The translations under genes were made by a program, and so were the position numbers. A model generated the notes under the pieces. It saw only the letters and a program-made list of their open reading frames with translations. It did not search any database and was not told where the DNA came from. Positions 36,707 to 44,849 of a stretch of DNA of 64,000 bases are shown in pieces (within the stretch, counting starts at the first letter, position 1; each line of letters opens with the position of its first letter). This stretch comes from Fusobacterium nucleatum_L (GTDB lineage Bacteria > Fusobacteriota > Fusobacteriia > Fusobacteriales > Fusobacteriaceae). The stretch lies in assembly GCF_050231725.1 (NCBI RefSeq), contig NZ_CP077172.1:1-64000 (forward strand), written 5' to 3'.

Positions 36707-37180
36707 TTATTTTTTAGTTTCTGTAGCTCCAAGTTTTGAATCTCTAAAAATTAATACTATTCCCTCATTAGAAGTTAATGTTAAAGTTCCTCCAGATAAT
36801 TTTACACTTTTATTATTTTTTAGGAGATCAAGAAATTGTAATTCTTGTGTCATTTCTTTTTGACTTCCTCCCATTCTTGTTAAACCAAATTCTCCAAAAA
36901 CTAGCTTTTCACCAGAAACTTTAAAATCTCCAAAATATCTATTAATTCCACTGCACCCATAAACTCTATCTCCAGTAAATCCGATACTTGTTTTTTTATT
37001 ATAACCATCAGTTACTATAAAAAATTCTTTACCATTTAGTTGTTCTTTCAAACTCATAAAAACAGAAGTTGATGATGTATTTGAGCTTTCAACTTTTGTT
37101 GAAGATATGAATGGAACTTCAACATCAGTACAAGCTGTTAAAGCTACAAGTACAGTTCCTAATATAAAAAACTTTTTCAT
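36707..37180 (-). CDS. META-domain (HslJ-like) lipoprotein
   Basis: This is a 157-residue lipoprotein with signal MKKFFILGTVLVALTAC. The mature part carries a META/HslJ-type domain: LNGKEFFIVTDGYNKKTSIGFTG, GCSGINRYFGDFKVSGEKLVFG and the TRMGGSQKEMTQELQFLDLL segment. In E. coli, HslJ-like proteins are linked to envelope stress and novobiocin resistance; the role here is unknown. The start ATG 37180 has AGGAAGG at good spacing. It heads the META-EIIA-L,D-transpeptidase operon and diverges from holA. Confidence 0.82.
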   Translation of the reverse strand: MKKFFILGTVLVALTACTDVEVPFISSTKVESSNTSSTSVFMSLKEQLNGKEFFIVTDGYNKKTSIGFTGDRVYGCSGINRYFGDFKVSGEKLVFGEFGLTRMGGSQKEMTQELQFLDLLKNNKSVKLSGGTLTLTSNEGIVLIFRDSKLGATETKK

Positions 37181-37278
37181 GAATTTCACCTTCCTAAAAT
37201 AAATTTATCTTTTATTATTATACAATATTTTTTTGATTTATGATACAATTGAATAAAATAATTTTAATGGAGGAAAAA

Positions 37279-38292
37279 ATGTTTTATTTTTTATATGGAA
37301 ATTCTCCAATGATAGAATTTGAAACTGAAAAAATTACAGAAGAAATTTTGAGGAAATATCCAAATATTATACCTAAATTTTTTGATTGTTCTTTAAAAGA
37401 AGATGATGAATTTTTATCTGCTTTGCAAGTTAACTCAATTTTTAAAACAGTTGACTTTTTAATTTTAAAAAGAAGTGAAAATTTAAAAAATTCTGGTATA
37501 CAAAAGCTTTTTAAAAGTATTAAAAATTATAGTTTAGATGAGAAAAATATTATAATTATATATAATGTTCCTATACAATATGGAAAAATTGTTTCGGATT
37601 ATGAATTAACTAAAGCAAGTATAAAGTCAATTGAAGAGCTAGCATATTTTATAGATTGTACTGTTCTAAAAGAAAGTGAGGCAGCTTTAAATTATGTAAA
37701 ACAAAATTTGAATATTACTGAAAAAGATGCAAAAGTTTTTATAGGGATTTTAGGAAATGATTACTATCATATTAAAAATGAAACCAATAAAGTTGCAACT
37801 TTTTTAGAAGGGCAACCATATTCATTTGAAAAAATTAAAAATTTAATTAGCATTGACAAAGAATATAATATAAAAGATTTGATTGATAATTTTCTCAAAA
37901 CTAAAAATTTTTCAGACATTCTAAGCTTTTTAGAAAAGAATAAAGATTCTTACTTAGCTGTTATTTATATGATAACAGATGAATTAATAAACTTATTAAA
38001 GTTGGCTTCTTTAATAGAAACTGGAAAAATTTCAAGAAATATTAATTATAATGTATTCAAAGAATTATATAATGATTTTTCAGATTTATTTATAGGGAAA
38101 AATTTTAGAACTCAGCATCCTTATACAATTTTTTTAAAATTGAATAGTTTTGAAAATTTTTCAGAAGAATTTTTAGAAAAGAAGCTAAAAGAATTGTTAG
38201 AAATTGAATATAAAGTAAAAAGTGGAGAAAGAGATATTGAAATTGAAACAGAAGTCTTTCTTGGTAATTTTTTTAAAAATGGTCCTCTATAA
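37279..38292 (+). CDS. holA: DNA polymerase III delta subunit
   Basis: This is a 337-residue clamp-loader delta subunit that opens the beta clamp. The N-terminal MFYFLYGNSPMIEFETEKI corresponds to the degenerate P-loop region of HolA. The middle AYFIDCTVLKESEAALNYVKQNLNIT and the C-terminal helical part follow the family layout. Sequence conservation is low, as is usual for delta. I chose ATG 37279 behind ATGGAGG; an ATG 39 bases earlier lacks a ribosome site. It is flanked by unrelated leftward operons. Confidence 0.85.
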   Translation: MFYFLYGNSPMIEFETEKITEEILRKYPNIIPKFFDCSLKEDDEFLSALQVNSIFKTVDFLILKRSENLKNSGIQKLFKSIKNYSLDEKNIIIIYNVPIQYGKIVSDYELTKASIKSIEELAYFIDCTVLKESEAALNYVKQNLNITEKDAKVFIGILGNDYYHIKNETNKVATFLEGQPYSFEKIKNLISIDKEYNIKDLIDNFLKTKNFSDILSFLEKNKDSYLAVIYMITDELINLLKLASLIETGKISRNINYNVFKELYNDFSDLFIGKNFRTQHPYTIFLKLNSFENFSEEFLEKKLKELLEIEYKVKSGERDIEIETEVFLGNFFKNGPL

Positions 38293-38320
38293 TAATTTTA
38301 TTATAGAAGACTATTTTTTA
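38283..38320. terminator. Bidirectional terminator between holA and htpX
   Basis: CTCTATAATA pairs with TATTATAGAAG around a short T-rich loop, with T runs on both strands, between convergent genes. Confidence 0.65.
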
Positions 38321-38323
38321 TTT

Positions 38324-39250
38324 TTAAAATTCTTTATTTTCCATTCTTTCAATAGCTGCTATTCTTTTTTCTAAGCTTGGGTGAGATGCAAATATATTTC
38401 CAAAAATATTTCCCATAGAAAAATTATTTGTAATTTTAAAACTTGCAAATTTTCTATCACTATCTTGAAGAGAAAGTCTACCTTCACTTATTTCTTGTAA
38501 ACGTAATAAGGCACTTTTCATATAAAGTGGTTCTGTAATCTCGGCTGCTAACTTATCGGCACCATATTCTCTTCTTCTTGAATAAGCACTTGAAACTATT
38601 TTCCCTAAAAAATTTGCAGCATTTCTTACAAGATAATATGTTGCTATACTTGAAGTAGCTTTTCTACCACGGTTGTTATTTCCACCTAATAAAAATGGTA
38701 AGCTCACAATTAAGCCAATAACAGAAACAAATCCTTCTAAAATAGAAGAAGTTAACATATCTCCATTTACTACATGAGACATTTCATGGGCTAATACTCC
38801 TATAATTTCAGTCTCATTCATATTATTTAGAAGTCCCTCTGAAACTGCAACCATAGCTGAGTTTTTAGTTGCACCAGTTGCAAATGCATTGACATCATTA
38901 GAGGGATAAACTCCAATTTCTGGCAAATTTTGTAATCCTAATTTTTGACTGAATAAAGTTATTGTATCAATTACTAATTTTTCCTTTTCTGTTCTTGGGC
39001 TACTTTCTCCTATCATTCTTATATTATATGCTCTTTTTACAGTAGCTTTTGACATCATGAGTGATATAAAAGGAGTTCCAAAAGCAAACAATATTAATAA
39101 TGGATAATAATTTAACATTTCATCTCCAACAAATATATAAATTAATAAAAAAGTAGCAAACAATCCCATCGTTACCCAAGTAGTGATTTTAAATATATTT
39201 AGATGAGGCACTTTAATTATTTTATTTTTTAATTCAGCTAAGCCCTTCAT
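38324..39250 (-). CDS. htpX: HtpX-like zinc metalloprotease
   Basis: This is a 308-residue inner-membrane M48-family protease that removes misfolded membrane proteins. The N-terminal half has two hydrophobic segments (about 20-60). The zinc motif is GVLAHEMSHVVNGDML, with the third ligand region in SRRREYGADKLAAEI. Further membrane segments near FVSVIGLIVSLPFLLGG follow the motif. It ends the cls-kinase-htpX leftward operon. Confidence 0.93.
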   Translation of the reverse strand: MKGLAELKNKIIKVPHLNIFKITTWVTMGLFATFLLIYIFVGDEMLNYYPLLILFAFGTPFISLMMSKATVKRAYNIRMIGESSPRTEKEKLVIDTITLFSQKLGLQNLPEIGVYPSNDVNAFATGATKNSAMVAVSEGLLNNMNETEIIGVLAHEMSHVVNGDMLTSSILEGFVSVIGLIVSLPFLLGGNNNRGRKATSSIATYYLVRNAANFLGKIVSSAYSRRREYGADKLAAEITEPLYMKSALLRLQEISEGRLSLQDSDRKFASFKITNNFSMGNIFGNIFASHPSLEKRIAAIERMENKEF

Positions 39251-39267
39251 TTTATCTTCTCCTTCTC

Positions 39268-40197
39268 TTATAATTTAATTATTTTCAGTATATCTAAATA
39301 AGACTTTTCTTGAATAGAAATAGCTTTTTGATATGACTTTTCAATTTTTTCTTTATATATTCTTAAAAATATAAAAGTTAAAGCAATTTTTTTACAAGCT
39401 ATATCCAATAATTTTAACTCTTCTTTTGTTATTTTTCTATATTTAGAATAATAATTTAAGAAATCTCTTATAAAATTATTTTCAGTAAAAAAATCAAAAT
39501 TATTTATTTTAATCCAAAAATTAATAACAATAGCAATATCATAAATAAATGGAGCATAGTAGCTTTCATTAAAATCAAAGACAAGCTTTATATTATTATA
39601 ATTGTCTAATAAAATATTATCTGGGAAAATATCACCATGTATAATACCACTTGGTAAAACAGAAAAATCATAGCTTTGGATTGCTTCAGCTATGTGAAAC
39701 AACTCTTTTTTTAATTCAAAATCAATTTCTGATTCCTTTATTTTTTTATAATAAAAGTCAAAATCAATTCTTGTTTTTCTATTATATTCATCAAAGGAAA
39801 TTTTTTCAGTAAATGAGTGGAATTTTCCAAGTATCATTGCAATTTCTCTAATTATATGTGTGTCTATTTCTTTAACAAAGTTTCCTTCAACATATTCAAA
39901 TAGTGCAAATTTTTTGTTATTAAAAATACTTATGTATTCATCATCAATATTTTTTATAGCTTTGTTTACTGGAATAAAACTTGCAATTTTATCCAGTAAA
40001 ATCAATTCTTGTTTTTCCTCTTGTATAGTCCTACTTGCTTCATAAATTCTGAGTATATATTTTTTATTTTTTCCTTTTATATAGAAGTTTGAATTTAATA
40101 TTCCGTTATCAATATTTTTAATTTCTAAAATTTTTATTATATATTTTCCCTCAATAAAATCTATTTCATTTTGAGAAAGATTAGTAAATACTCCCAT
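39268..40197 (-). CDS. APH-fold kinase resembling ThrB-type homoserine kinase II
   Basis: This is a 309-residue cytosolic phosphotransferase of the aminoglycoside/choline kinase fold. N-terminal nucleotide-binding strands are seen in NSNFYIKGKNKKYILRIYEA. The catalytic loop is GIIHGDIFPDNILLD and the metal-binding segment is LVFDFNESYYAPFIYDIAIVINFW. The latter pair most resembles ThrB2-type homoserine kinases, and other small-molecule kinases are possible. It lies between cls and htpX with gaps under 20 bases. An antibiotic-resistance role is unlikely given that context. Confidence 0.8.
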   Translation of the reverse strand: MGVFTNLSQNEIDFIEGKYIIKILEIKNIDNGILNSNFYIKGKNKKYILRIYEASRTIQEEKQELILLDKIASFIPVNKAIKNIDDEYISIFNNKKFALFEYVEGNFVKEIDTHIIREIAMILGKFHSFTEKISFDEYNRKTRIDFDFYYKKIKESEIDFELKKELFHIAEAIQSYDFSVLPSGIIHGDIFPDNILLDNYNNIKLVFDFNESYYAPFIYDIAIVINFWIKINNFDFFTENNFIRDFLNYYSKYRKITKEELKLLDIACKKIALTFIFLRIYKEKIEKSYQKAISIQEKSYLDILKIIKL

Positions 40198-40208
40198 AGT
40201 TCTCCATT

Positions 40209-41648
40209 CTACATTATAGGTGATAATAATCTAAATACAGATTCTTTAATTTTTGTAAAAACACTTCTCTTTTTAAAATCTGCAAATGTTAATTTTTTAG
40301 ATATTGCAATATCTTTATAATACTGTACTTTAAAAGAATTTACGACTTCTTTATTATAGATATTTAAATTAATTTCAAAGTTTAAGTAGAAACTTCTATA
40401 ATCAAAATTACAAGTTCCAAGAGAAACAACTTCTTCATCAACTAATATAGTTTTAGAATGTACGAAACCATTTTCATATCTATATATATTTGCACCTAAT
40501 TTTAAAAGTTCCCAAACATAGTATTGATTAACCCAATAAATAAATGGGTGATCTGCTTTATTAGGTATCATAATTTTAACATCTATACCTGATAAAATAG
40601 CTGACTTCAACGTATCTAATAATAAGTCATCAGGAACAAAATAAGGGGTTTGAATAAAAACAGATTTTCTAGCTTCTTGAATAAGTTTTATGTAATTGTC
40701 TCTTATAGCTGGAAACTCATAATTAGGTCCTGAACTTATAACTTGCATATAAATAGGATTCTCTTCTTCATATTTTAAAGAAATTTCATTTGAAAACTTT
40801 TCATCTTTCAAAAATTCATTTTTAACTATACTTAATGAAAAATAGAATTCTTTTTCAAAAGATGAAACTATATCTCCATAAATTTTTGCAGAAGTATCTC
40901 TCCAATATCCAATTTTCCCTTTACCTAGATATTCATCTCCTATATTCATTCCACCAACAAATGCAACCCTATTATCTATTATTGTAACTTTTTTATGATC
41001 TCTGTAATTTAATCTAATATTAAATATTGGAATATATGTTCTAAAAAATAGATGTAAATTAACTCCTGTATTTTTAAAATATTTATTGAGTTTATAATTA
41101 GCTAAATTAACTCCATCAATTATCAGATTTACTTCTACACCTTCATTAGCTTTTTTAATTAATAAATCAGCTATTTCTTTCCCTATTCCATCAAATTGGA
41201 AAATATAATACTCCATATTTATAAATTTCTTAGCATTGGCTATCTCTTTTTTTAATTCCTTAAAGAAATCTTTACCAGTAAAATAAATTTGAATATCATT
41301 ATTAGAAGAAATATGATTATCTGTACTCATTTCAAGATATGTTATTAGGCCTTTCCATCTTTTTAGTTCTTTATTATCAGATTTAGAAACATCTTTTCTA
41401 CTTTTTAATTTTTTTAACTTATATATTTTATTTGCAACTCTTTTCTTCTTAAAAGTTAAGCCAAAGAATAAGTAAATAAAAAATCCAACATAAGGCATAA
41501 GTGTTAATAAAAATATCCATAAAATTGTATATAGTGGATTTTTTTTCTCTATCATAATAATAACTATGATAAAAAATAAATTAGCTACCCAGACATAGTG
41601 TAAAAAAAGTTGTACGAATGTTAATAAAATTTTAGAAATATCCAGCAT
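40209..41648 (-). CDS. cls: Cardiolipin synthase
   Basis: This is a 479-residue inner-membrane phospholipase-D-family enzyme joining two phosphatidylglycerols. Two N-terminal transmembrane segments (about 10-65) are followed by two HKD motifs. The first is RDHKKVTIIDNRVAFVGGMN and the second is VHSKTILVDEEVVSLGTCNF. Length and layout match ClsA-type synthases. It is the first gene of the leftward cls-kinase-htpX operon. Confidence 0.95.
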   Translation of the reverse strand: MLDISKILLTFVQLFLHYVWVANLFFIIVIIMIEKKNPLYTILWIFLLTLMPYVGFFIYLFFGLTFKKKRVANKIYKLKKLKSRKDVSKSDNKELKRWKGLITYLEMSTDNHISSNNDIQIYFTGKDFFKELKKEIANAKKFINMEYYIFQFDGIGKEIADLLIKKANEGVEVNLIIDGVNLANYKLNKYFKNTGVNLHLFFRTYIPIFNIRLNYRDHKKVTIIDNRVAFVGGMNIGDEYLGKGKIGYWRDTSAKIYGDIVSSFEKEFYFSLSIVKNEFLKDEKFSNEISLKYEEENPIYMQVISSGPNYEFPAIRDNYIKLIQEARKSVFIQTPYFVPDDLLLDTLKSAILSGIDVKIMIPNKADHPFIYWVNQYYVWELLKLGANIYRYENGFVHSKTILVDEEVVSLGTCNFDYRSFYLNFEINLNIYNKEVVNSFKVQYYKDIAISKKLTFADFKKRSVFTKIKESVFRLLSPIM

Positions 41649-41805
41649 AACTATACCTCAATTAGAATTTTTATATTTGATATATAATAACATTTTTTTT
41701 TATTTTTTCAAAAAAATTAAAAAAAATATTTTAAAAATATAGATAAATATCCATATATATGGTAAAATTATATAATATAGCATAGGTACATAGGAGGACA
41801 AAATT

Positions 41806-42603
41806 ATGTCAGATAATAATATAAAATTTAATCTTTTCTTAGGAGAAATTTTTAATGAATTAGTTTCATTACCAACAAACCGATTAATTATAAAAAAATT
41901 ATTATCAGTAACAGATAAAGATGTTGTTGTTTTAAGTAATAGCTTATCTTTATCAGAAGTTGTACAAAAGCTAATGGACAAAGTTCTTTATGATAAAAAA
42001 GAAATTGTTGAGATCATTAGTAACATTTTTTCTATGGAAAGTAAATTTGATTTAACTTTCTATAAAAATATTTTTGAAAGTCGTATGTTTTCTTCAATAA
42101 TATCAACAAACTATGACTATGCTCTTGAAGAAAATTTTTTAAATTCAATAAAAATAAATACTCCTTTTAACATAAGTCAAGATGAAACTGAGAGAACAGC
42201 TTTTTATAAGATTTTTGGTGATTATAAAGATAGAGATTCTTTTATAATTTCAACACAAGATATAAAGAAAGTTAAAGTTCTTCCATTTTATAAAGACTTT
42301 TGGGAAAAAATTAGATCTGAGTTTAATAAAAGACCTACTGTACTATTTGGAGTTAATCTTGAAGATAAAGTATGTTTAGATCTTTTAGAATATATAATTG
42401 AAAAAACAAATAGACTTCAACCTATTTATCTATATGCTAGTGATGATATTGAAAAGTTTTTAATAGATAAAAAAATAGTAAATTTTATTAATAAATATTC
42501 TATTGAAATAATAAAAGGTGAAAAACTTGATTTTATTTCAAATATGAAGGAAAAATTTTTTTCTGAAAAAAAAAGTGGTGATGAAAAACAAAATTATGCC
42601 TGA
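41806..42603 (+). CDS. SIR2-like domain protein, 5' part of a frameshifted gene
   Basis: These are 265 residues opening MSDNNIKFNLFLGEIFNEL. SIISTNYDYALEENFL (97-112) resembles the STNYDxxLE core of SIR2_2-type NAD-consuming domains, and RPTVLFGVNLEDKVCLDLLEYI resembles their later GxSxxD strand. Two key features are missing. There is no N-terminal GAGxS loop, and the place where the catalytic KLHGD should stand reads YKIFGDY, so the His is lost. The frame ends at TGA 42601. The next frame, already open from 42585, continues with coding-like sequence for 300 residues without its own ribosome site. The pair was probably one protein of about 560 residues. It starts after a strong AGGAGG. Confidence 0.6.
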   Translation: MSDNNIKFNLFLGEIFNELVSLPTNRLIIKKLLSVTDKDVVVLSNSLSLSEVVQKLMDKVLYDKKEIVEIISNIFSMESKFDLTFYKNIFESRMFSSIISTNYDYALEENFLNSIKINTPFNISQDETERTAFYKIFGDYKDRDSFIISTQDIKKVKVLPFYKDFWEKIRSEFNKRPTVLFGVNLEDKVCLDLLEYIIEKTNRLQPIYLYASDDIEKFLIDKKIVNFINKYSIEIIKGEKLDFISNMKEKFFSEKKSGDEKQNYA

Positions 42604-43490
42604 CTCTTGAGGACAATGAAAGTCCTCACTTATTAAATAACTTACTTGATTATGAAAAAAAAGAAATTGTTGAAAATAAAGAATTAAATATTCTTTTAGA
42701 AGAAAATGATTTTTTTGAAACTGCTTCTGAAGTGAAATTTAAAAGTATGTTTTTAGAAAACTTCCCAATAATATATAGAAATTTTTCTGATACATTTGTG
42801 CCTTTAAAAACATTTTCATTGGGACACACTGATGTTGATTTCGGTTTTATAAAATTGGATGATGTACATATAAAGGTACTAGAATTCTCAGATTTTAATT
42901 TAATTGAATTTAGAAAAAAAGAATTTAGAATTGCTATAGGTCCAAAAGGGGATTTTTTTGAATATGAGATATTTAAAAATCTTAAAAATCAAAAATTAAA
43001 ATATATTTTTGATTTTTTTGCTAATTTTTTTCATAAAGCAGAGATTAAATTCAATTTTTCTACTGAAAAGTATAAGTTTTCTTTTCATAATAATATTGAA
43101 CACTTTAAATTTGTTACACTTAATGAATTTCTTCTTCAATATGAAAGAATGATTTCTAATCTAAAGCTATATAAATATAAAAACTTATCTTCTAGTAAAA
43201 ATACTTTCTATGAGTTAGATTTATTAGGTAGAGTAAACAATATAAATGAATTTTCTTCATGGATTAATGCTAAAATTAGATATACCTATGATTTGAATAT
43301 TGGAGATACACTAAATATAAGTCGCTTACATAAAATGCAATTTGATGATTTATCTTATGATATAGAAGAAATTATTTCAACAATTCATCCTTTAACTAAG
43401 GAAGAAATAAAAGATAATGTAATTGATTTAAAAAGAAAGGCTGTAAAAGTAGTACTTAAAAAGGTTTATAAACAGGAGGATATTTTATGA
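42585..43490 (+). pseudogene. 3' part of the SIR2-like gene, in the -1 frame
   Basis: This is an open frame of 301 codons with no convincing start: GTG 42732 and ATG 42747 lack ribosome sites. Its first residues (KTKLCLTLEDNESPHLLNNL) read like ordinary coding sequence upstream of any possible start. Adding one base in the A5 tract at 42584-42588 would join it to the SIR2-like part. The domain continues with SLGHTDVDFGFIKLDDVHIKVLEF and FNIGDTLNISRLHK-like segments that I do not recognise. Its stop overlaps the RelA/SpoT-domain start by four bases (ATGA). Either the gene is broken or a -1 ribosomal slip makes the long form. Confidence 0.55.
42609..42627 (+). other. GC-rich hairpin just after the SIR2-like frameshift
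   Basis: GAGGAC (42609-42614) and GTCCTC (42622-42627) are perfect complements around a seven-base loop. This is striking in such AT-rich DNA, and it begins 20 bases after the A5 tract where the frame changes. It could be a recoding stimulator, but the spacing is longer than the 5-9 bases usual for -1 sites. Confidence 0.5.
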
Positions 43491-44266
43491 ATAAGCTAAT
43501 CAAGGAAGAATTTTTTAAGGAATTTTCAATTGATGAGGATTATTTTCTTTCAACTGGCTTAGATTGGAATGAATTGGTAAATATATTTGAAGATTATATA
43601 AGCTTAATTCCTATTTTAGAGAAAGAAGCTGAGTATATTGTTTCAAAGTTGATTGATGTCCCTTCTGTACACTCTGTTAGAAGAAGAGTAAAGAAACCTA
43701 CACATTTAATAGAAAAAATAATTAGAAAAGGAAAAAAATATCAAGAGAGAAATATAAATGTTTTAAACTATAAAGAAATTGTTACAGATTTAATTGGAAT
43801 AAGGGTTTTACATCTTTTTAAAGATGATTGGCAAAGTATTCATCATGAAATTTTAAATCTTTGGGATATAAAAGAAACTCCTCAAGTTAATATTAGAAGA
43901 GGAGACTATAATCTTTCTCAATTTAAAGAATCTATAAAAGATATAAATTGTGATGTAATTGTTAGGGAGCATGGATACCGTTCAGTACATTATTTAGTTG
44001 GAATAGATATAACAAAAACTCTTAACATTTCTGTTGAAATACAAGTTAGAACTGTTTTTGAAGAAGCTTGGAGTGAAATAGATCATATTATGAGATATCC
44101 TTATGATGTTGATAATCCTATTATCACTGAGTATTTAGGAATATTTAATCGTATTGTTGGTTCAGCTGATGAGATGGGAACTTTTCTAAAAAAAGTAAAA
44201 GAAAATTTTGGTAATATTAAGAATGTTGAAGAAGTTCAAAGAGAATTAGATATGAAATTTAAATAA
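43487..44266 (+). CDS. Short RelA/SpoT-domain nucleotide pyrophosphokinase-like protein
   Basis: This is a 259-residue protein made almost entirely of a RelA/SpoT synthetase-type domain. Retained positions are RRVKKP (66-71), the catalytic Asp region TDLIGIRV (100-107), EHGYRSVHY (161-169), EIQVRT (184-189) and EEAWSEIDH (192-200). The hydrolase HD domain and the TGS/ACT regulatory region are absent. The K-D-Y-I-x2-P-K loop of housekeeping synthetases is replaced by DVIVREHGYRS, the form seen in a group of small, often toxin-like alarmone synthetases. Its ATG overlaps the SIR2-like gene's TGA, so the two are coupled. Making (p)ppGpp or (p)ppApp, or pyrophosphorylating tRNA, are all possible. 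Confidence 0.82.
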   Translation: MNKLIKEEFFKEFSIDEDYFLSTGLDWNELVNIFEDYISLIPILEKEAEYIVSKLIDVPSVHSVRRRVKKPTHLIEKIIRKGKKYQERNINVLNYKEIVTDLIGIRVLHLFKDDWQSIHHEILNLWDIKETPQVNIRRGDYNLSQFKESIKDINCDVIVREHGYRSVHYLVGIDITKTLNISVEIQVRTVFEEAWSEIDHIMRYPYDVDNPIITEYLGIFNRIVGSADEMGTFLKKVKENFGNIKNVEEVQRELDMKFK

Positions 44267-44299
44267 AAATAGAGTCTTTTTAAGACTCTATTTTATTTA
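44266..44299. terminator. Bidirectional terminator between the RelA/SpoT-domain gene and HU
   Basis: A perfect 13-bp stem, AAAATAGAGTCTT with AAGACTCTATTTT, with a three-base loop and T-rich flanks on both strands. Confidence 0.85.
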
Positions 44300-44306
44300 T
44301 AAATAA

Positions 44307-44582
44307 TTAGTTTAATTTATCTAAGAATGCTTTACCCGGTCTAAATTTAACAGATTTTCTATTACCTATTTTAACAACTTCACCAGTTTTAGGGTTTCTT
44401 CCTATTCTTGGAGCTCTTTCAACAATTTCAAGTTTACCCCAGTTGATAATGCTTAAATTTTCTCCATCTAATAGAATTTTCTCTATTGAATCAAATATAA
44501 TATCAACCTTTTTTTCGGCTTCAGTTCTAGTAGTAAAAACCCCTTTTTCAAATAATAATTTAGCAAATTCCTTTTTTGTCAT
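44307..44582 (-). CDS. HU-family DNA-binding protein (second copy)
   Basis: This is a 91-residue HU-type protein: MTKKEFAKLLFEKGVFTTRTEAEKK, then LSIINWGKLEIVERAPRIGRNPKTG (beta arm) and KSVKFRPGKAFLDKLN. It shares the fold with the copy at position 8 but differs through most of its sequence and lacks the lysine tail, so it is an old paralogue rather than a recent duplicate. It reads leftward, starts after TAGGAGGAAGG, and ends at a terminator shared with the RelA/SpoT gene. Confidence 0.93.
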   Translation of the reverse strand: MTKKEFAKLLFEKGVFTTRTEAEKKVDIIFDSIEKILLDGENLSIINWGKLEIVERAPRIGRNPKTGEVVKIGNRKSVKFRPGKAFLDKLN

Positions 44583-44849
44583 CTTCTATCCTTCCTCCTA
44601 ATAAAAAAATACATTTACATATAGAATATACAATATACAATATCTTATATCATATATTACAAGTTTTTTCAAGTATTTTAAGGAAAAAAATTTAAAATAT
44701 AAAATTTTACAATATTTCTGAAATTTATTTAAAGAAAATGTGATTCTTATATTTCTATTCTATAATAGAATTTGAACTATTTCTTGAATTTTTTATCTAG
44801 ATAAAGTAAAATTTATGACAATAAGTAAATTTTAATAGGGGGATTAAAA

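Noticed and set aside
39268..40197. Aminoglycoside resistance kinase
   Set aside because: The fold is APH-like, but the motif pair HGDIFPDN / FDFNESYYAPFIYDIA and the cls-htpX setting fit a metabolic kinase better.
41700..41981. 93-codon leftward frame across the SIR2-like start
   Set aside because: Shadow overlapping the promoter and the start of the rightward gene; no ribosome site.
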